From Anthoceros angustus (lineage: Eukaryota; Streptophyta; Anthocerotopsida; Anthocerotales; Anthocerotaceae): 64,000 nucleotides of DNA. Position 1 is the stretch's first letter, and the number at the start of each line of letters is the position of its first letter. The notes below the pieces were generated by a model. It had not been told where the DNA came from. It saw only the letters and a list, made by a program, of their open reading frames with translations, and did not search any database. Shown here one piece after another: positions 34,002-43,990 of the stretch. The position numbers and the translations under genes were made by a program. The stretch is taken from positions 186,001 to 250,000 of the forward strand of contig MU008214.1 in the NCBI GenBank assembly GCA_010909165.1, in the 5' to 3' direction.

Positions 34002-34179
34002 CACCGCTTCCTTTGCCTCTACAGTCTAACATGACGGTTGTGGCTTTTGCTTCTTTCGACAGTACCATCATTAGTGCATACTGCATGGTGCATAGGGTAA
34101 CGGTCTAATAGTTGCTAGACCTAATAACTACCAAAACGGTCTCTGTCCTCCTACAAACACCTCTGTAGGCCAGTAAGGT

Positions 34180-34420
34180 TTTTTTATTGGGGGAAAAAAA
34201 TTGATGGGAAAAGCCCATCCGGCAGAAGACAACCAAGGGAGACCCTGAGGGTCGCGGAAGCAGGTACTACAGCTAGCTTTCTGCAGCAGCATCCGATTCG
34301 GGCATTACAATGGGTGGTGCCTGCACCAAGAGCAAGGACTACCGAGCTTACTGATAATTGCAGGGCATTTTGGCAAATATGAGAAGCCATCTGCAGTCAC
34401 GGTGCTTCATTCAGTTAGAT
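34180..34420 (-). mobile_element. LINE 3' end fragment
   Basis: On the minus strand this reads CTTGGTTGTC, then CCGGATGGGCTTTTCCCATC and CCCCAATAAAAAAACC. The same order (with the hairpin-like GATGGGAAAAGCCCATC and an AATAAA signal) follows the LINE C-terminal domains near 40990-40880 and 42800-42690. It is therefore a severely 5'-truncated copy of the LINE family in this window. Confidence 0.55.
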
Positions 34421-34639
34421 TCGATGTCGTAGATAACTACTTTGCTGCCTTCTAATCAGCAGCTGATTAGAAGTGCTTCGCCTGATTTTCGACGAAACTG
34501 CCGCCGACTTGTAGTCTAGGGCTTCGCCAGGTTTACCCAAAGGGTTTTGCCGGAGCTCACATATTTTGGTTTTGCCTGGTCTCCTTAGGGGACGCTGTGA
34601 GCATCCCTGCTAGGTTTTCCCTTAAGGCGCTGCAGTGCC

Positions 34640-34960
34640 ACAGCAGTCCTCTGAATTTGCGAGGCCCAGCGGGTGAGCGACTTGTTTGTTGGCACCTACC
34701 TGGTTGACATGCTTGGAAAAGGAGGGGAAACTGGAAGATGCACGCCGGAGCCCTGCACACTTGTGCATTTGGGTGCTCGAGCTGCATCCGATGTTCTGCC
34801 ACGAAAGGATGTAGTCACGCGGAATAGCATGATCGCCGGGTATGCTGATGGAGGGCGTGGTGAAGTAACCCTCGACCTGTGTGGAGCCATGGGGGCTCGG
34901 TGGGAGACACGGCAACACCGAGATAGGAAGACCCCACGACCTGGAATTTGCCTCAGCTAA
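34640..34960 (+). pseudogene. Pentatricopeptide-repeat (PPR) gene fragment
   Basis: The frame starting at 34673 gives SDLFVGTYLVDMLGKGG and then KDVVTRNSMIAGYADGGRGE, i.e. parts of two PPR motifs of the plant organelle-RNA-binding P/PLS type (V.T.L.DMY.KCG; DVV.WNSMI.GYA..G). Only about 1.5 repeats are left and no start or continuation is seen, so this is a captured or decayed piece. Confidence 0.5.
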
Positions 34961-35073
34961 TGACTTTCTGCATGTATGCGCACACGCCTGATGGTGCTAC
35001 TTTACTTTCCTTCTAGCAGCATGCAGTCATGAGTGACTGGTCGGCGATGGACAGAAGTTGTAATTGGTAACGT

Positions 35074-36010
35074 ACAGAAGGCTAGAACTGAAAGCAGCTG
35101 CGCAAACACATGTTGAGTTTCAGCTTGGCTGGTATGCGATAAGCTCTTTTCTTCTCTGCTACAGGACCATTCTAGGCAGATTAAGGTGCTGTCGTATTTG
35201 CAGCTGGGTCTGTCCTTTTCTTTTTGACACTGCTTGTATTGCCATCTCCAGGTTTTTGGACCCTATCTTTTGTGGTGACTACCACGTGGTCATGAGATCA
35301 CATGTCGGAGATCGTCTGCCTACATTCTCTAAAACTGAGTCGGACTTGCTGCGAGGCCCAATAGATTTCGTTGGCATGAACCACTACACCTCTGGCTGGG
35401 TGTCTGCTGGTGCATCACCAGCAATTTCACAGAACTCAGATATGCCCAAGATCAGTGGGTTGTTGTAACAGGTGGGAGTGCTATACCTTTTGTCTCAAGT
35501 TGGTTTTGGCACCAAAACAATGCTCAGTTGAATCGGTGAGCACTAGTGTTTACTAATATCGGTTGTTATGGATTACAGCTGTGCGTAATGGTGTTCCTAT
35601 TGGAGACAAGGTAAGAGTCATCATAAGACTCGCTAGGCGCATGCTCTGTGCCTCTTTACGGGGGAGGTGAGTGAAAAGCCGAGGATTTGCGAAACCTTCC
35701 TACCTGCCGAGAGGAACGAATTGCAGGCAGCATCGGACTGGCTATACATAGTTCCTTGGGGAGTACAAAGTGCTTGTCTCGTAGGTCTCCAATCGATACA
35801 ACAACCCTCCCATTTATATCACGGAGAACGGTGGGTAACTTTCTGCCCCAAAGCTAGCGCACTTTAAAATCTTCCAGCCGCTAAGACAGGACGACGATAG
35901 GTGTGGATGGCTCCAACGATCCAGCAGTACCACTGACGTAGGTACTAAAGGACACAGCGACTGCGCTACTACCATGGCTACCTGACCAATCTTCAAGCTT
36001 TCTCCTGCTA
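35074..36010 (+). pseudogene. GH1 beta-glucosidase, 5'-truncated
   Basis: Exon pieces in order: AAAQTHVEFQLGW to 35131; 35252 onward FLDPIFCGDYHVVMRSHVGD, GPIDFVGMNHYTSGW; 35579-35610 AVRNGVPIGDK; 35727-35831 AASDWLYIVPWG and RYNNPPIYITENG. The last piece (about 35915-36000) gives MDGSNDPAVPL and, in another frame, YYHGYL. The W split across 35131/35252 joins exactly. These are the central and C-terminal GH1 blocks; ITENG holds the catalytic nucleophile Glu. The N-terminal half with the acid/base NEP motif is missing, and between WLYIVPWG and RYNNPP an in-frame TAG and a frameshift occur. The enzyme would hydrolyse beta-glucosides; this copy cannot. Confidence 0.75.
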
Positions 36011-36250
36011 CCCTACAAGGGCCGCGGTATGCCTATGCAAAGTGCACAAGGGAGGAAAAGGCATTATGTTGTGAAACGCCTCGGGCATAACACTAGACCC
36101 CACCGTTGTTAAATTACGACATGAAAGTACAATATAATTTTATAAAAATGAAATATTTTAAAGTTTTTTATTATAAAATAATCAGTCGAACCTCTGAAAT
36201 GGTGTAGCCCTCCTTGTAAGCCTACACATCGATACCCGATGGAAGTTAAT

Positions 36251-36272
36251 GCCTGGCACAGCCGTGCCAGGC
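36251..36272. repeat. Perfect 9-bp-stem hairpin, first copy
   Basis: GCCTGGCAC-AGCC-GTGCCAGGC forms a 9-base-pair stem with a 4-base loop. An identical hairpin stands at 38306-38327 in the second duplication unit. Inverted, degraded versions lie at about 40050-40090, 40700-40740 and 42510-42545. Confidence 0.7.
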
Positions 36273-36510
36273 CTTACGGCTGGTGCCAAAAGCCATTCCG
36301 TTTCGCCCAACGACGCGGCCTTACCAGTTCTCATCCTCCGTCCCGTGAGTTGAACGCGGTCTTGCAGTATGCGATCACGCGATGGTAAACCATGCGTGCA
36401 TGAACCATGCTTGGATCACGCGATAATAAACCGTAAACATCAGCCTGTAGAGTTTCCGGTTACGATGAACTTAATGTGTTGAGAGCGGAAGGAACGCTAA
36501 TGGAACGCTG

Positions 36511-37146
36511 GCTTTGAGAGCGCGTTCATCTTTTGTCTCGCCGTTTTCTCTAGAAGAGTTGATTGCTTGTCTATCATACCTCGATGGAAAGCTTACAACA
36601 AGACGGACAAGCCGGTGTGAAGCACGCTCGGTTTCAATGAAAGGTGACAGAGATACGAGCAAAGGAAGCCTTTGAAAGGCATGCCATCTATTTCTCTACC
36701 CGCTTTGTCCAGATGAGTCAAATGCTTTCTTATCATACTTCAATGAAAAGCTTACAACGAGACGGACAAGCCGGTATGAAGCACGCTAGGTTCCAATGAA
36801 AGAAGACGGAGATATGAGCGAAAGACGCCTTTGAAAGGCATGTCATCTTTTTGTCTACCCGCTTTCTCCAGATGAGTCAAATGCTTTCTTATCAGTCTTT
36901 GAAGGAAAGCTTACAACATGACAGACACGTCGGTGTGCAGCACGCCTGGTTTCGATCAAAGATGAAGGAGATATGAACCGAAGAAGCTTTTGAAAGGCAG
37001 TTCACATTTTGTCTACCCGCTGTCTCCAGAAGAGTCAAATGCTCCCCTATCATACATCGATGAAAAGCTTACAACGAGACGGACAAGCCGGTATGCAGGC
37101 TACTTGGCTTCGATCAAGGACAACAGAGCTACTACGGAAAGCTGCC
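36511..37146. repeat. Four-unit array of about 159 bases, first copy
   Basis: Each unit has CTTTGAAAGGCATG(C/T)CATC, TTTTGTCTACCCGCTTTCTC, AGATGAGTCAAATGCTTTCT and AAAGCTTACAACGAGACGGA then CAAGCCGGT. Units are 75-90 percent alike by eye. No coding function seen. The array is duplicated at 38551-39184. Confidence 0.75.
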
Positions 37147-37159
37147 TTTGAAACAATGG

Positions 37160-37513
37160 TCACAGTTTCCAAGTCACTACTTTTGTCTTCTTCATTGGCA
37201 CTTCATCAAACCCTCTTAACCATTGCAAACTGTTTGAACCTTCATTCACAGGCACCTCTTGTAATGGCATTTGTGACCAAGGTCTCTCTCTTTGAAATTT
37301 TGTAAGTATCCGAATTTGATGTAAGGTTTGTTTCATGATAGCGGCAATATCAAAACACGGATCCTTGTGATGGAAAGCAACCTCACAAATCTCCCTACAT
37401 CCTGCTTCAATTGTGTCCATCCTTCGCTGCTTGTTGGGTCCCTTTGAATCCTTCTTATAGAAATTTGTTGGATGCTCTTTGTTTGCGCTCATACCGGCTA
37501 CAAAGTCCACCAC
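37160..37513 (-). CDS. Unrecognised 117-codon frame, first copy
   Basis: A minus-strand frame starting MVDFVAGMSANKEH and containing NKQRRMDTIEAGCRE and FHHKDPCFDIAAIMKQ. It is identical at the protein level to the frame at 39197-39550, while neighbouring sequence of the two units has accumulated indels. I do not recognise a domain. It could be a short real gene, an exon or a mobile-element relic. Confidence 0.3.
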   Translation of the reverse strand: MVDFVAGMSANKEHPTNFYKKDSKGPNKQRRMDTIEAGCREICEVAFHHKDPCFDIAAIMKQTLHQIRILTKFQRERPWSQMPLQEVPVNEGSNSLQWLRGFDEVPMKKTKVVTWKL

Positions 37514-37613
37514 TCATCCATCAAGATGTGAGCAACACGAATCATCCTGATGCCCATGTGCCCATTTGAATGGCTCGAGGAGCACACCACTCCAAATATC
37601 GGTGAGCACTAGT

Positions 37614-38070
37614 GTTTACTAATATCGGTTGTTATGGATTACAGCTGTGCGTAATGGTGTTCCTATTGGAGACAAGGTAAGAGTCATCATAAGACTCGCT
37701 AGGCGCATGCTCTGTGCCTCTTTACGGGAGGTGAGTGAAAAGCCGAGGATTTGCGAAACCTTCCTACCTGCCGAGAGGAACGAATTGCAGGCAGCATCGG
37801 ACTGGCTATACATAGTTCCTTGGGAGTACAAAGTGCTTGTCTCGTAGGTCTCAATCGATACAACAACCCTCCCATTTATATCACGGAGAACGGTGGGTAA
37901 CTTTCTGCCCCAAAGCTAGCGCACTTTAAAATCTTCCAGCCGCTAAGACAGGACGACGATAGGTGTGGATGGCTCCAACGATCCAGCAGTACCACTGACG
38001 TAGGTACTAAAGGACACAGCGACTGCGCTACTACCATGGCTACCTGACCAATCTTCAAGCTTTCTCCTGC
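37614..38070 (+). pseudogene. GH1 beta-glucosidase 3' exons, duplicated copy
   Basis: Duplicate of 35579-36010 with the same AVRNGVPIGDK, AASDWLYIVPW, RYNNPPIYITENG and C-terminal pieces, carried along by the 2-kb tandem duplication. It shares the premature TAG between WLYIVPW and RYNNPP with the first copy, so the defect predates the duplication. Confidence 0.7.
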
Positions 38071-38305
38071 TACCCTACAAGGGCCGCGGTATGCCTATGC
38101 AAAGTGCACAAGGGAGGAAAAGGCATTATGTTGTGAAACGCCTCGGGCATAACACTAGACCCCACCGTTGTTAAATTACGACATGAAAGTACAATATAAT
38201 TTTATAAAAATGAAATATTTTAAAGTTTTTTATTATAAAATAATCAGTCGAACCTCTGAAATGGTGTAGCCTTGTGTTTCACATCGATACCCGATGGAAG
38301 TTAAT

Positions 38306-38327
38306 GCCTGGCACAGCCGTGCCAGGC
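38306..38327. repeat. Perfect 9-bp-stem hairpin, second copy
   Basis: Identical to the hairpin at 36251-36272 although the bases just after it differ between the two copies (TTACGGCTGG versus TTGCAACTGG). Confidence 0.7.
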
Positions 38328-38550
38328 CTTGCAACTGGTGCCATCTGTTTCGCCCAACGACGCGGCCTTACCAGTTCTCATCCTCCGTCCCGTGAGTTGA
38401 ACGCGGTCTTGCAGTATGCGATCACGCGATGGTAAACCATGCGTGCATGAACCATGCTTGGATCACGCGATAATAAACCATGCGCTTATCAGCCTGTAGA
38501 GTTTCCCGGTTACGATGAACTTAATGTGTTGAGAGCGGAAGGAACGCTAA

Positions 38551-39184
38551 TGGAACGCTGGCTTTGAGAGCGCGTTCATCTTTTGTCTCGCCGTTTTCTC
38601 TAGAAGAGTTGATTGCTTGTCTATCATACCTCGATGGAAAGCTTACAACAAGACGGACAAGCGGTGTGAAGCACGCTCGGTTTCAATGAAAGGTGACAGA
38701 GATAGAGCAAAGGAAGCCTTTGAAAGGCATGCCATCTATTTCTCTACCCGCTTTGTCCAGATGAGTCAAATGCTTTCTTATCATACTTCAATGAAAAGCT
38801 TACAACAAGACGGACAAGCCGGTATGAAGCACGCTAGGTTCCAATGAAAGAAGACGGAGATATGAGCGAAAGACGACGCCTTTGAAAGGCATGTCATCTT
38901 TTGTCTACCCGCTTTCTCCAGATGAGTCAAATGCTTTCTTATCAGTCTTTGATGGAAAGCTTACAACATGACACGTCGGTGCAGCACGCCTGGTTTCGAT
39001 CAAAGATGAAGGAGATATGAACCGAAGAAGCTTTTGAAAGGCTTCACATTTTGTCTACCCAGTCTGTAAGAGTCAAATGCTCCCCTATCATACATCGATG
39101 AAAAGCTTACAACGAGACGGACAAGCCGGTATGCAGGCTACTTGGCTTCGATCAAGGACAACAGAGCTACTACGGAAAGCGCCT
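38551..39184. repeat. Four-unit array of about 159 bases, second copy
   Basis: Second copy of the array at 36511-37146, carried by the tandem duplication. It differs from the first by losses and gains of a few bases, often around CG dinucleotides. Confidence 0.75.
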
Positions 39185-39196
39185 TTGAAACAATGG

Positions 39197-39550
39197 TCAC
39201 AGTTTCCAAGTCACTACTTTTGTCTTCTTCATTGGCACTTCATCAAACCCTCTTAACCATTGCAAACTGTTTGAACCTTCATTCACAGGCACCTCTTGTA
39301 ATGGCATTTGTGACCAAGGTCTCTCTCTTTGAAATTTTGTAAGTATCCGAATTTGATGTAAGGTTTGTTTCATGATAGCGGCAATATCAAAACACGGATC
39401 CTTGTGATGGAAAGCAACCTCACAAATCTCCCTACATCCTGCTTCAATTGTGTCCATCCTTCGCTGCTTGTTGGGTCCCTTTGAATCCTTCTTATAGAAA
39501 TTTGTTGGATGCTCTTTGTTTGCGCTCATACCGGCTACAAAGTCCACCAC
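39197..39550 (-). CDS. Unrecognised 117-codon frame, second copy
   Basis: Identical protein to the frame at 37160-37513, in the second tandem unit. No ribosomal or splice context decides whether it is expressed. If the duplication is recent, identity alone is weak evidence of selection. Confidence 0.3.
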   Translation of the reverse strand: MVDFVAGMSANKEHPTNFYKKDSKGPNKQRRMDTIEAGCREICEVAFHHKDPCFDIAAIMKQTLHQIRILTKFQRERPWSQMPLQEVPVNEGSNSLQWLRGFDEVPMKKTKVVTWKL

Positions 39551-39654
39551 TCATCCATCAAGATGTGAGCAACACGAATCATCCTGATGCCCATGTGCCC
39601 ATTTGAATGGCTCGAGGAGCACACCACTCCAAATATCGGTGAGAAGTGTCCGGG

Positions 39655-40320
39655 TTTAGGCAATTGCACCACGAATGGTGTATCCGAGGCCGCTCCTCAA
39701 AATTTTTGCACTCGATGCGATCCATGTACACTAAGCTCAATCAAAGCTGCCCTTGACAAGTAAGATCATCGGCCCTAATCGAACCCCTTTGGTCGGTGAT
39801 GGCGAAACTTTGAACATAGCGTGACGTGAATTTGGGCAATCGTTTGAATGAACATTAGGGTTAATGGTGATTGCCATGAAGCTAGGTATTGTAGCGTAAT
39901 TGGCGCATGGTTTACTATCGCATGATACCACACCGCAACACCGCGAATAACTGTTAGTGTACACAACGGGTTGACTCACAGACGGAGAATGAGAAGCGGT
40001 AAAGGCCGTCGTTGGGCGTATGAAATGGCTTTGGCACTACCGTAAGGCTGGCTGCACAATACCGCACGGGTGTGGCGGGCATTAACTCCATCGGGTATCG
40101 ATGTGTAGGCTCCTTGTAACAAATTACTGACCTTGTTGTGAAAAGTCATTTGGATTGTAAATCTCATTTCACCCCAAATTGAGCTAGGCCTTAGGTTTGA
40201 AGTTTATAAAATATGATAATTTTTATTGGGGGAACATTTTTATGGAAAAAATAGATGGGAAAAGCCCATCCGGTAGAGACAACCAAGGAAGACCACAGAG
40301 GTCGTGGTGAAAAGGAGTAG
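39655..40320. repeat. Array element A, copy 1
   Basis: About 660 bases beginning GCACCACGAATGGTGTATCC and ending in the LINE 3' terminal sequence (TTTTTATTGGGGG ... GATGGGAAAAGCCCATCC). Copies 2 and 3 are at 40341-40990 and 42141-42800. The interior TACCCGATGG-type segments are the inverse of 36215-36340. Confidence 0.75.
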
Positions 40321-40340
40321 CTAAGCTCCTGCAGTCTGTT

Positions 40341-42140
40341 GCACCACGAATGGTGTATCCGAGGCCGCTCCTCAAAATTTTTGCACTCGATGCGATCCAT
40401 GTACACTAAGCTCAATCAAAGCTGCCCTTGACAAGTAAGATCATCGGCCTAATCGAACCCCTTTGGTCGGTAATGGCGACTTTGAACATAAGCGGGGCGT
40501 GAATTTGGGCAATCGTTTGAATGAACATTAGGGTTAATGGTGATTGCCATGAAGCTAGGTATTGTAGCGTAATTGGCGCATGGTTTACTATCGCATGATA
40601 CCCTTTCCATTGGGGAATAACTGTTAGTGTACACAACGGGTTGACTCACAGACGGAGAATGAAGGCCAGTAGGCCGTCGTTGTATGTGAAATGGCTTTGG
40701 CACTGTAAGGCACAACCGCGCGAGTGGCATGGGCATTAACTCCATCGGGTATCGATGTGTAGGCTCCTTGTAACAAAGGTACTGACCTTGTTGTGAAAAG
40801 TCATTTGGATTGTAAATCTCATTTCACCCCAAATTGAGCTAGGCCTTAGGTTTGAAGTTTATAAAATATGATAATTTTTATTGGAGACATTTTTATGGAA
40901 AAAAAATAGATGGGAAAAGCCCATCCGGTGAGGACAACCAAGGAGACCACAGAGGTCGTGGTGAAAAGGAGTAGCTAAGCTCCCTGCAGGAAGTCACCAA
41001 CTGCACCTACAATATTGAACGCTGGAAGAGTAAACGTCTTACAAACAACAGAGGAAGAGGAGGATGCATCACTTGCTGTCGCCGCTCTGTGGAAAATCGC
41101 CGTGGAAAGGACCCGAAGAAGGGCAATGGAGACCGTGTCTGAAGAATGTCGTGAAGTAGGAAAGGGACTGCCTCGCACCGTGCCTGCAGACATGATAAGC
41201 CTTGGCGCATGACTTGATAAATGTATCAAAATCCTTAGCCATCGCCATATACGTTTCAAAGGCGAGAGGAATGAATTGGTGGCCCGCTTGCATCCCGCTA
41301 TATTTCTTGACTTTGAGAGCCGCCGCCCCGGCAACAGCCCATCCTGGATGGTTAGTGATCACCTGTGCAGAGATGGTGTCGCGTGCAAGGTCAATAACCA
41401 CCACGTCCACCACCGAATCTTGGTCACCGCGTATGAAGTACAAGTCACCCTCATTGACTGACCTGTACGAAAAGTGTAGCCTCTCTCCCTTCAGGCCATG
41501 TAGTCGCTTTCACGAGCTATGGCGAACATGACATCACAAATGGCATCATGGGTGGCAATGCGATGACCCCGGAAACAACGATCAAGGTATCCCAGAGTCG
41601 TCAAGAACAACCTTTTCGAAGGTAAGGAGGAAGAAGCCTGGGCGGGGCCAAGGCAATCGCATCGTAGTAGAAGGTAGTTGGTGCGATGTGAAACCCCATA
41701 TACATGGATGAGCTAAAAGCCGAGCTTGCGCCTTGAAACAAGAAAGCTAAGCTGTGTGGACCTAGGGATGGAGGTGTCGGAGGGCCAGTGGCGGTCCAAA
41801 CCCTAGAACAACCACAAGAGTCTATGAGTCCCAGAGAGCAATTGCTCTAGCTCTCACATCCAATTTAGGGTCCACTTCACGTCTTTCAAGGAGCATATAG
41901 GTGCCTATATCGCAAAGAAGAGGAAATAAAAGAATCTGAACCCAGAAAGTGAATCAAAGTGGACGTTGGAAGGAAGTATGTATCTAGTTGAGGCTATGGC
42001 TCGGTCTTCAAGGAGGAGCCTATCTAGACCTGGACCGAGGCACAAGAAATAGAGTTTGTTGGCGAGTCCCAAGCCCAAGAGCGACCACTCTATCTAGCTC
42101 CCACGTCCAATGCAAGGACCACGCTCAAATGCCTTGTGCA
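40341..42140. repeat. Array unit A2-B1 (1.8 kb)
   Basis: Element A copy 2 followed by LINE C-terminal segment B1. The next unit A3-B2 begins at the same GTGCAATTGCACCACG-type junction. Segment B ends with GCTCAAATGCCTTGTGCAATTG in both units. Confidence 0.8.
40975..41650 (-). pseudogene. LINE C-terminal domain, B1 copy
   Basis: Read leftwards: HRIATHDAICDVMFAIARES, YFIRGDQDSVVDVVVIDLAR, AALKVKKYSGMQAGHQFIPL, FETYMAMAKDFDTFIKSCAK, then after a frame change VSIALLRVLSTAIFHRAATA and FLQGA with stop at 40975. D-V-V-V-D followed by K-x2-KY is compatible with a restriction-like (PD-(D/E)XK) endonuclease, as found C-terminally in early-branching LINE clades. The 3' UTR follows with CCGGATGGGCTTTTCCCATC and CCAATAAAAATT. 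The copy is 5'-truncated. Confidence 0.55.
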
Positions 42141-43990
42141 ATTGCACCACGAATGGTGTATCCGAGGCCGCTCCTCAAAATTTTTGCACGATCCATGTAC
42201 ACTAAGCTCAATCAAAGCTGCCCTTGACAAGTAAGATCATCGGCCTAATCTGAACCCCTTTGGTCAGCGTAAGCGGAAACTTTGAACATAGCAGACGTGA
42301 ATTTGGGCAATCGTTTGAATGAACATTAGGGTTAATGGTGATTGCCATGAAGCTAGGTATTGTAAGCGTAATTGGCGCATGGTTTACTATCGCATGATAC
42401 CCGCACCGCAACACCGCGAATAACTGTTAGTGTACACAACGGGTTAGACAGACGGAGAATGAGAAGCGTAAGGCCGTTGGGCGTATGAAATGGCTTTGGC
42501 ACTACCGTAAGGCCTGGCACAACCGTACCGCACGGGCTGTGGCAGGCATTAACTTCCATCGGGTATCGATGTGTAGGCTCCTTGTAACAAGGTACAGCCT
42601 TGTTGTGAAAAGTCATTTGGATTGTAAATCTCATTTCACCCCAAATTGAGCTAGGCCTTAGGTTTGAAGTTTATAAAATATGATAATTTTTATTGGGGGG
42701 AACATTTTTTATGGGAAAAAAAAATAGATGGGAAAAGCCCATCCGGTAGAGGACAACCAAGGAAGACCCTGAAGGTCGTGGTGAAAAGGAGTAGCTAAGC
42801 TCCCTGCAGGAAGTCACCAACTGCACCTACAATATTGAACGCTGGAAGAGTAAACGTCTTACAAACAACAGAGGAAGAGGAGGATGCATCACTTGCTGTC
42901 GCCGCTCTGTGGAAAATCGCCGTGGAAAGGACCCGAAGAAGGGCAATGGAGACCGTGTCTGAAGAATGTCGTGAAGTAGGAAAGGGACTGCCTCGCACCG
43001 TGCCTGCAGACATGATAAGCCTTGGCGCATGACTTGATAAATGTATCAAAATCCTTAGCCATCGCCATATACGTTTCAAAGGCGAGAGGAATGAATTGGT
43101 GGCCCGCTTGCATCCCGCTATATTTCTTGACTTTGAGAGCCGCCGCCCCGGCAACAGCCCATCCTGGATGGTTAGTGATCACTCGGAGAGATGGTGTCGT
43201 GCAAGGTCAATAACCACCACGTCCACCACCGAATCTTGGTCACGCGTGAAGTACAAGTCACCCTCATTGGTGACACATGCGAAAAGTGTAGCCTCTCTCC
43301 CTTCAGGCCATGTAGTCGCTTTCACGAGCTATGGCGAACATGACATCACAAATGGCATCATGGGTGGCAATGCGATGACCCCGGAAACAACGATCAAGGT
43401 ATCCCAGAGTCGTCAAGAGCACAACCGCACTCGAAGGTAAGGAGGGAAGAAGCCACAAGCTGGAGCAGGCCAAGACGAAATCGCATCGTAGTAGAGAAGG
43501 TAGTTGGTGCGATGTGAAAACCCCATATACATGGATGAGCTAAAAGCCAGGCGCTTGCGCCCTTCCCAGAGCAAGAGCGAAGCTAAGCCTGTGTGGACCT
43601 AGGGATGGAGGTGTCCAGGAGGACGGACTGAAAAGCGGTCCAAACCCTAGAACAACCACAAGAGTCTATGAGTCCCAGAGAGCAATTGCTCTAGCTCTCA
43701 CATCCAATTTAGGGTCCACTTCACGTCTTTCAAGGAGCATATAGGTGCCTATATCGCAAAGAAGAGGAAATAAAAGAATCTGAACCCAGAAAGTGAATCA
43801 AAGTGGACGTTGGAAGGAAGTATGTATCTAGTTGAGGCTATGGCTCAGGTCTTCAAGGAGGAGCCTATCTAGACCCTGGACCAGGCACAAGAAATAGAGT
43901 TTGTTGACGAGTCCCAAGCCCAAGAGCGACCACTCTATCTAGCTCCCACGTCCAATGCAAGGACCACGCTCAAATGCCTTGTGCAATTGC
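42141..43990. repeat. Array unit A3-B2 (1.85 kb)
   Basis: Tandem copy of 40341-42140. Stretches of several hundred bases (for example 40985-41380 against 42805-43180) appear identical, while short patches differ by indels. Confidence 0.8.
42795..43460 (-). pseudogene. LINE C-terminal domain, B2 copy
   Basis: Tandem duplicate of the B1 copy with the same blocks (AALKVKKYSGMQAGHQFIPL, FETYMAMAKDFDTFI, FLQGA and stop at 42795) and the same internal frame change, so the frameshift predates duplication. Additional small indels occur at 43183-43290. Confidence 0.55.

Larger units (their letters stand above)
35532..37597. repeat. Tandem duplication, first unit (2.07 kb)
   Basis: Begins and ends at ATCGGTGAG (35532, 37598). 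It carries the 3' GH1 exons, a hairpin, a four-unit 159-base array and a 117-codon minus-strand frame. The second unit starts immediately. Confidence 0.9.
37598..39634. repeat. Tandem duplication, second unit (2.04 kb)
   Basis: Same content as the first unit; right border again ATCGGTGAG (39635). The two units are identical over long stretches but differ by small clustered insertions and deletions around 36230-36310/38270-38350, 36430-36470/38480 and 36610-37080/38660-39080. Confidence 0.9.

Noticed and set aside
36511-39184. Regularly spaced repeats as a CRISPR array
   Set aside because: Units of about 159 bases are degenerate throughout, with no short identical repeats separated by unique spacers, and the genome is a plant's.
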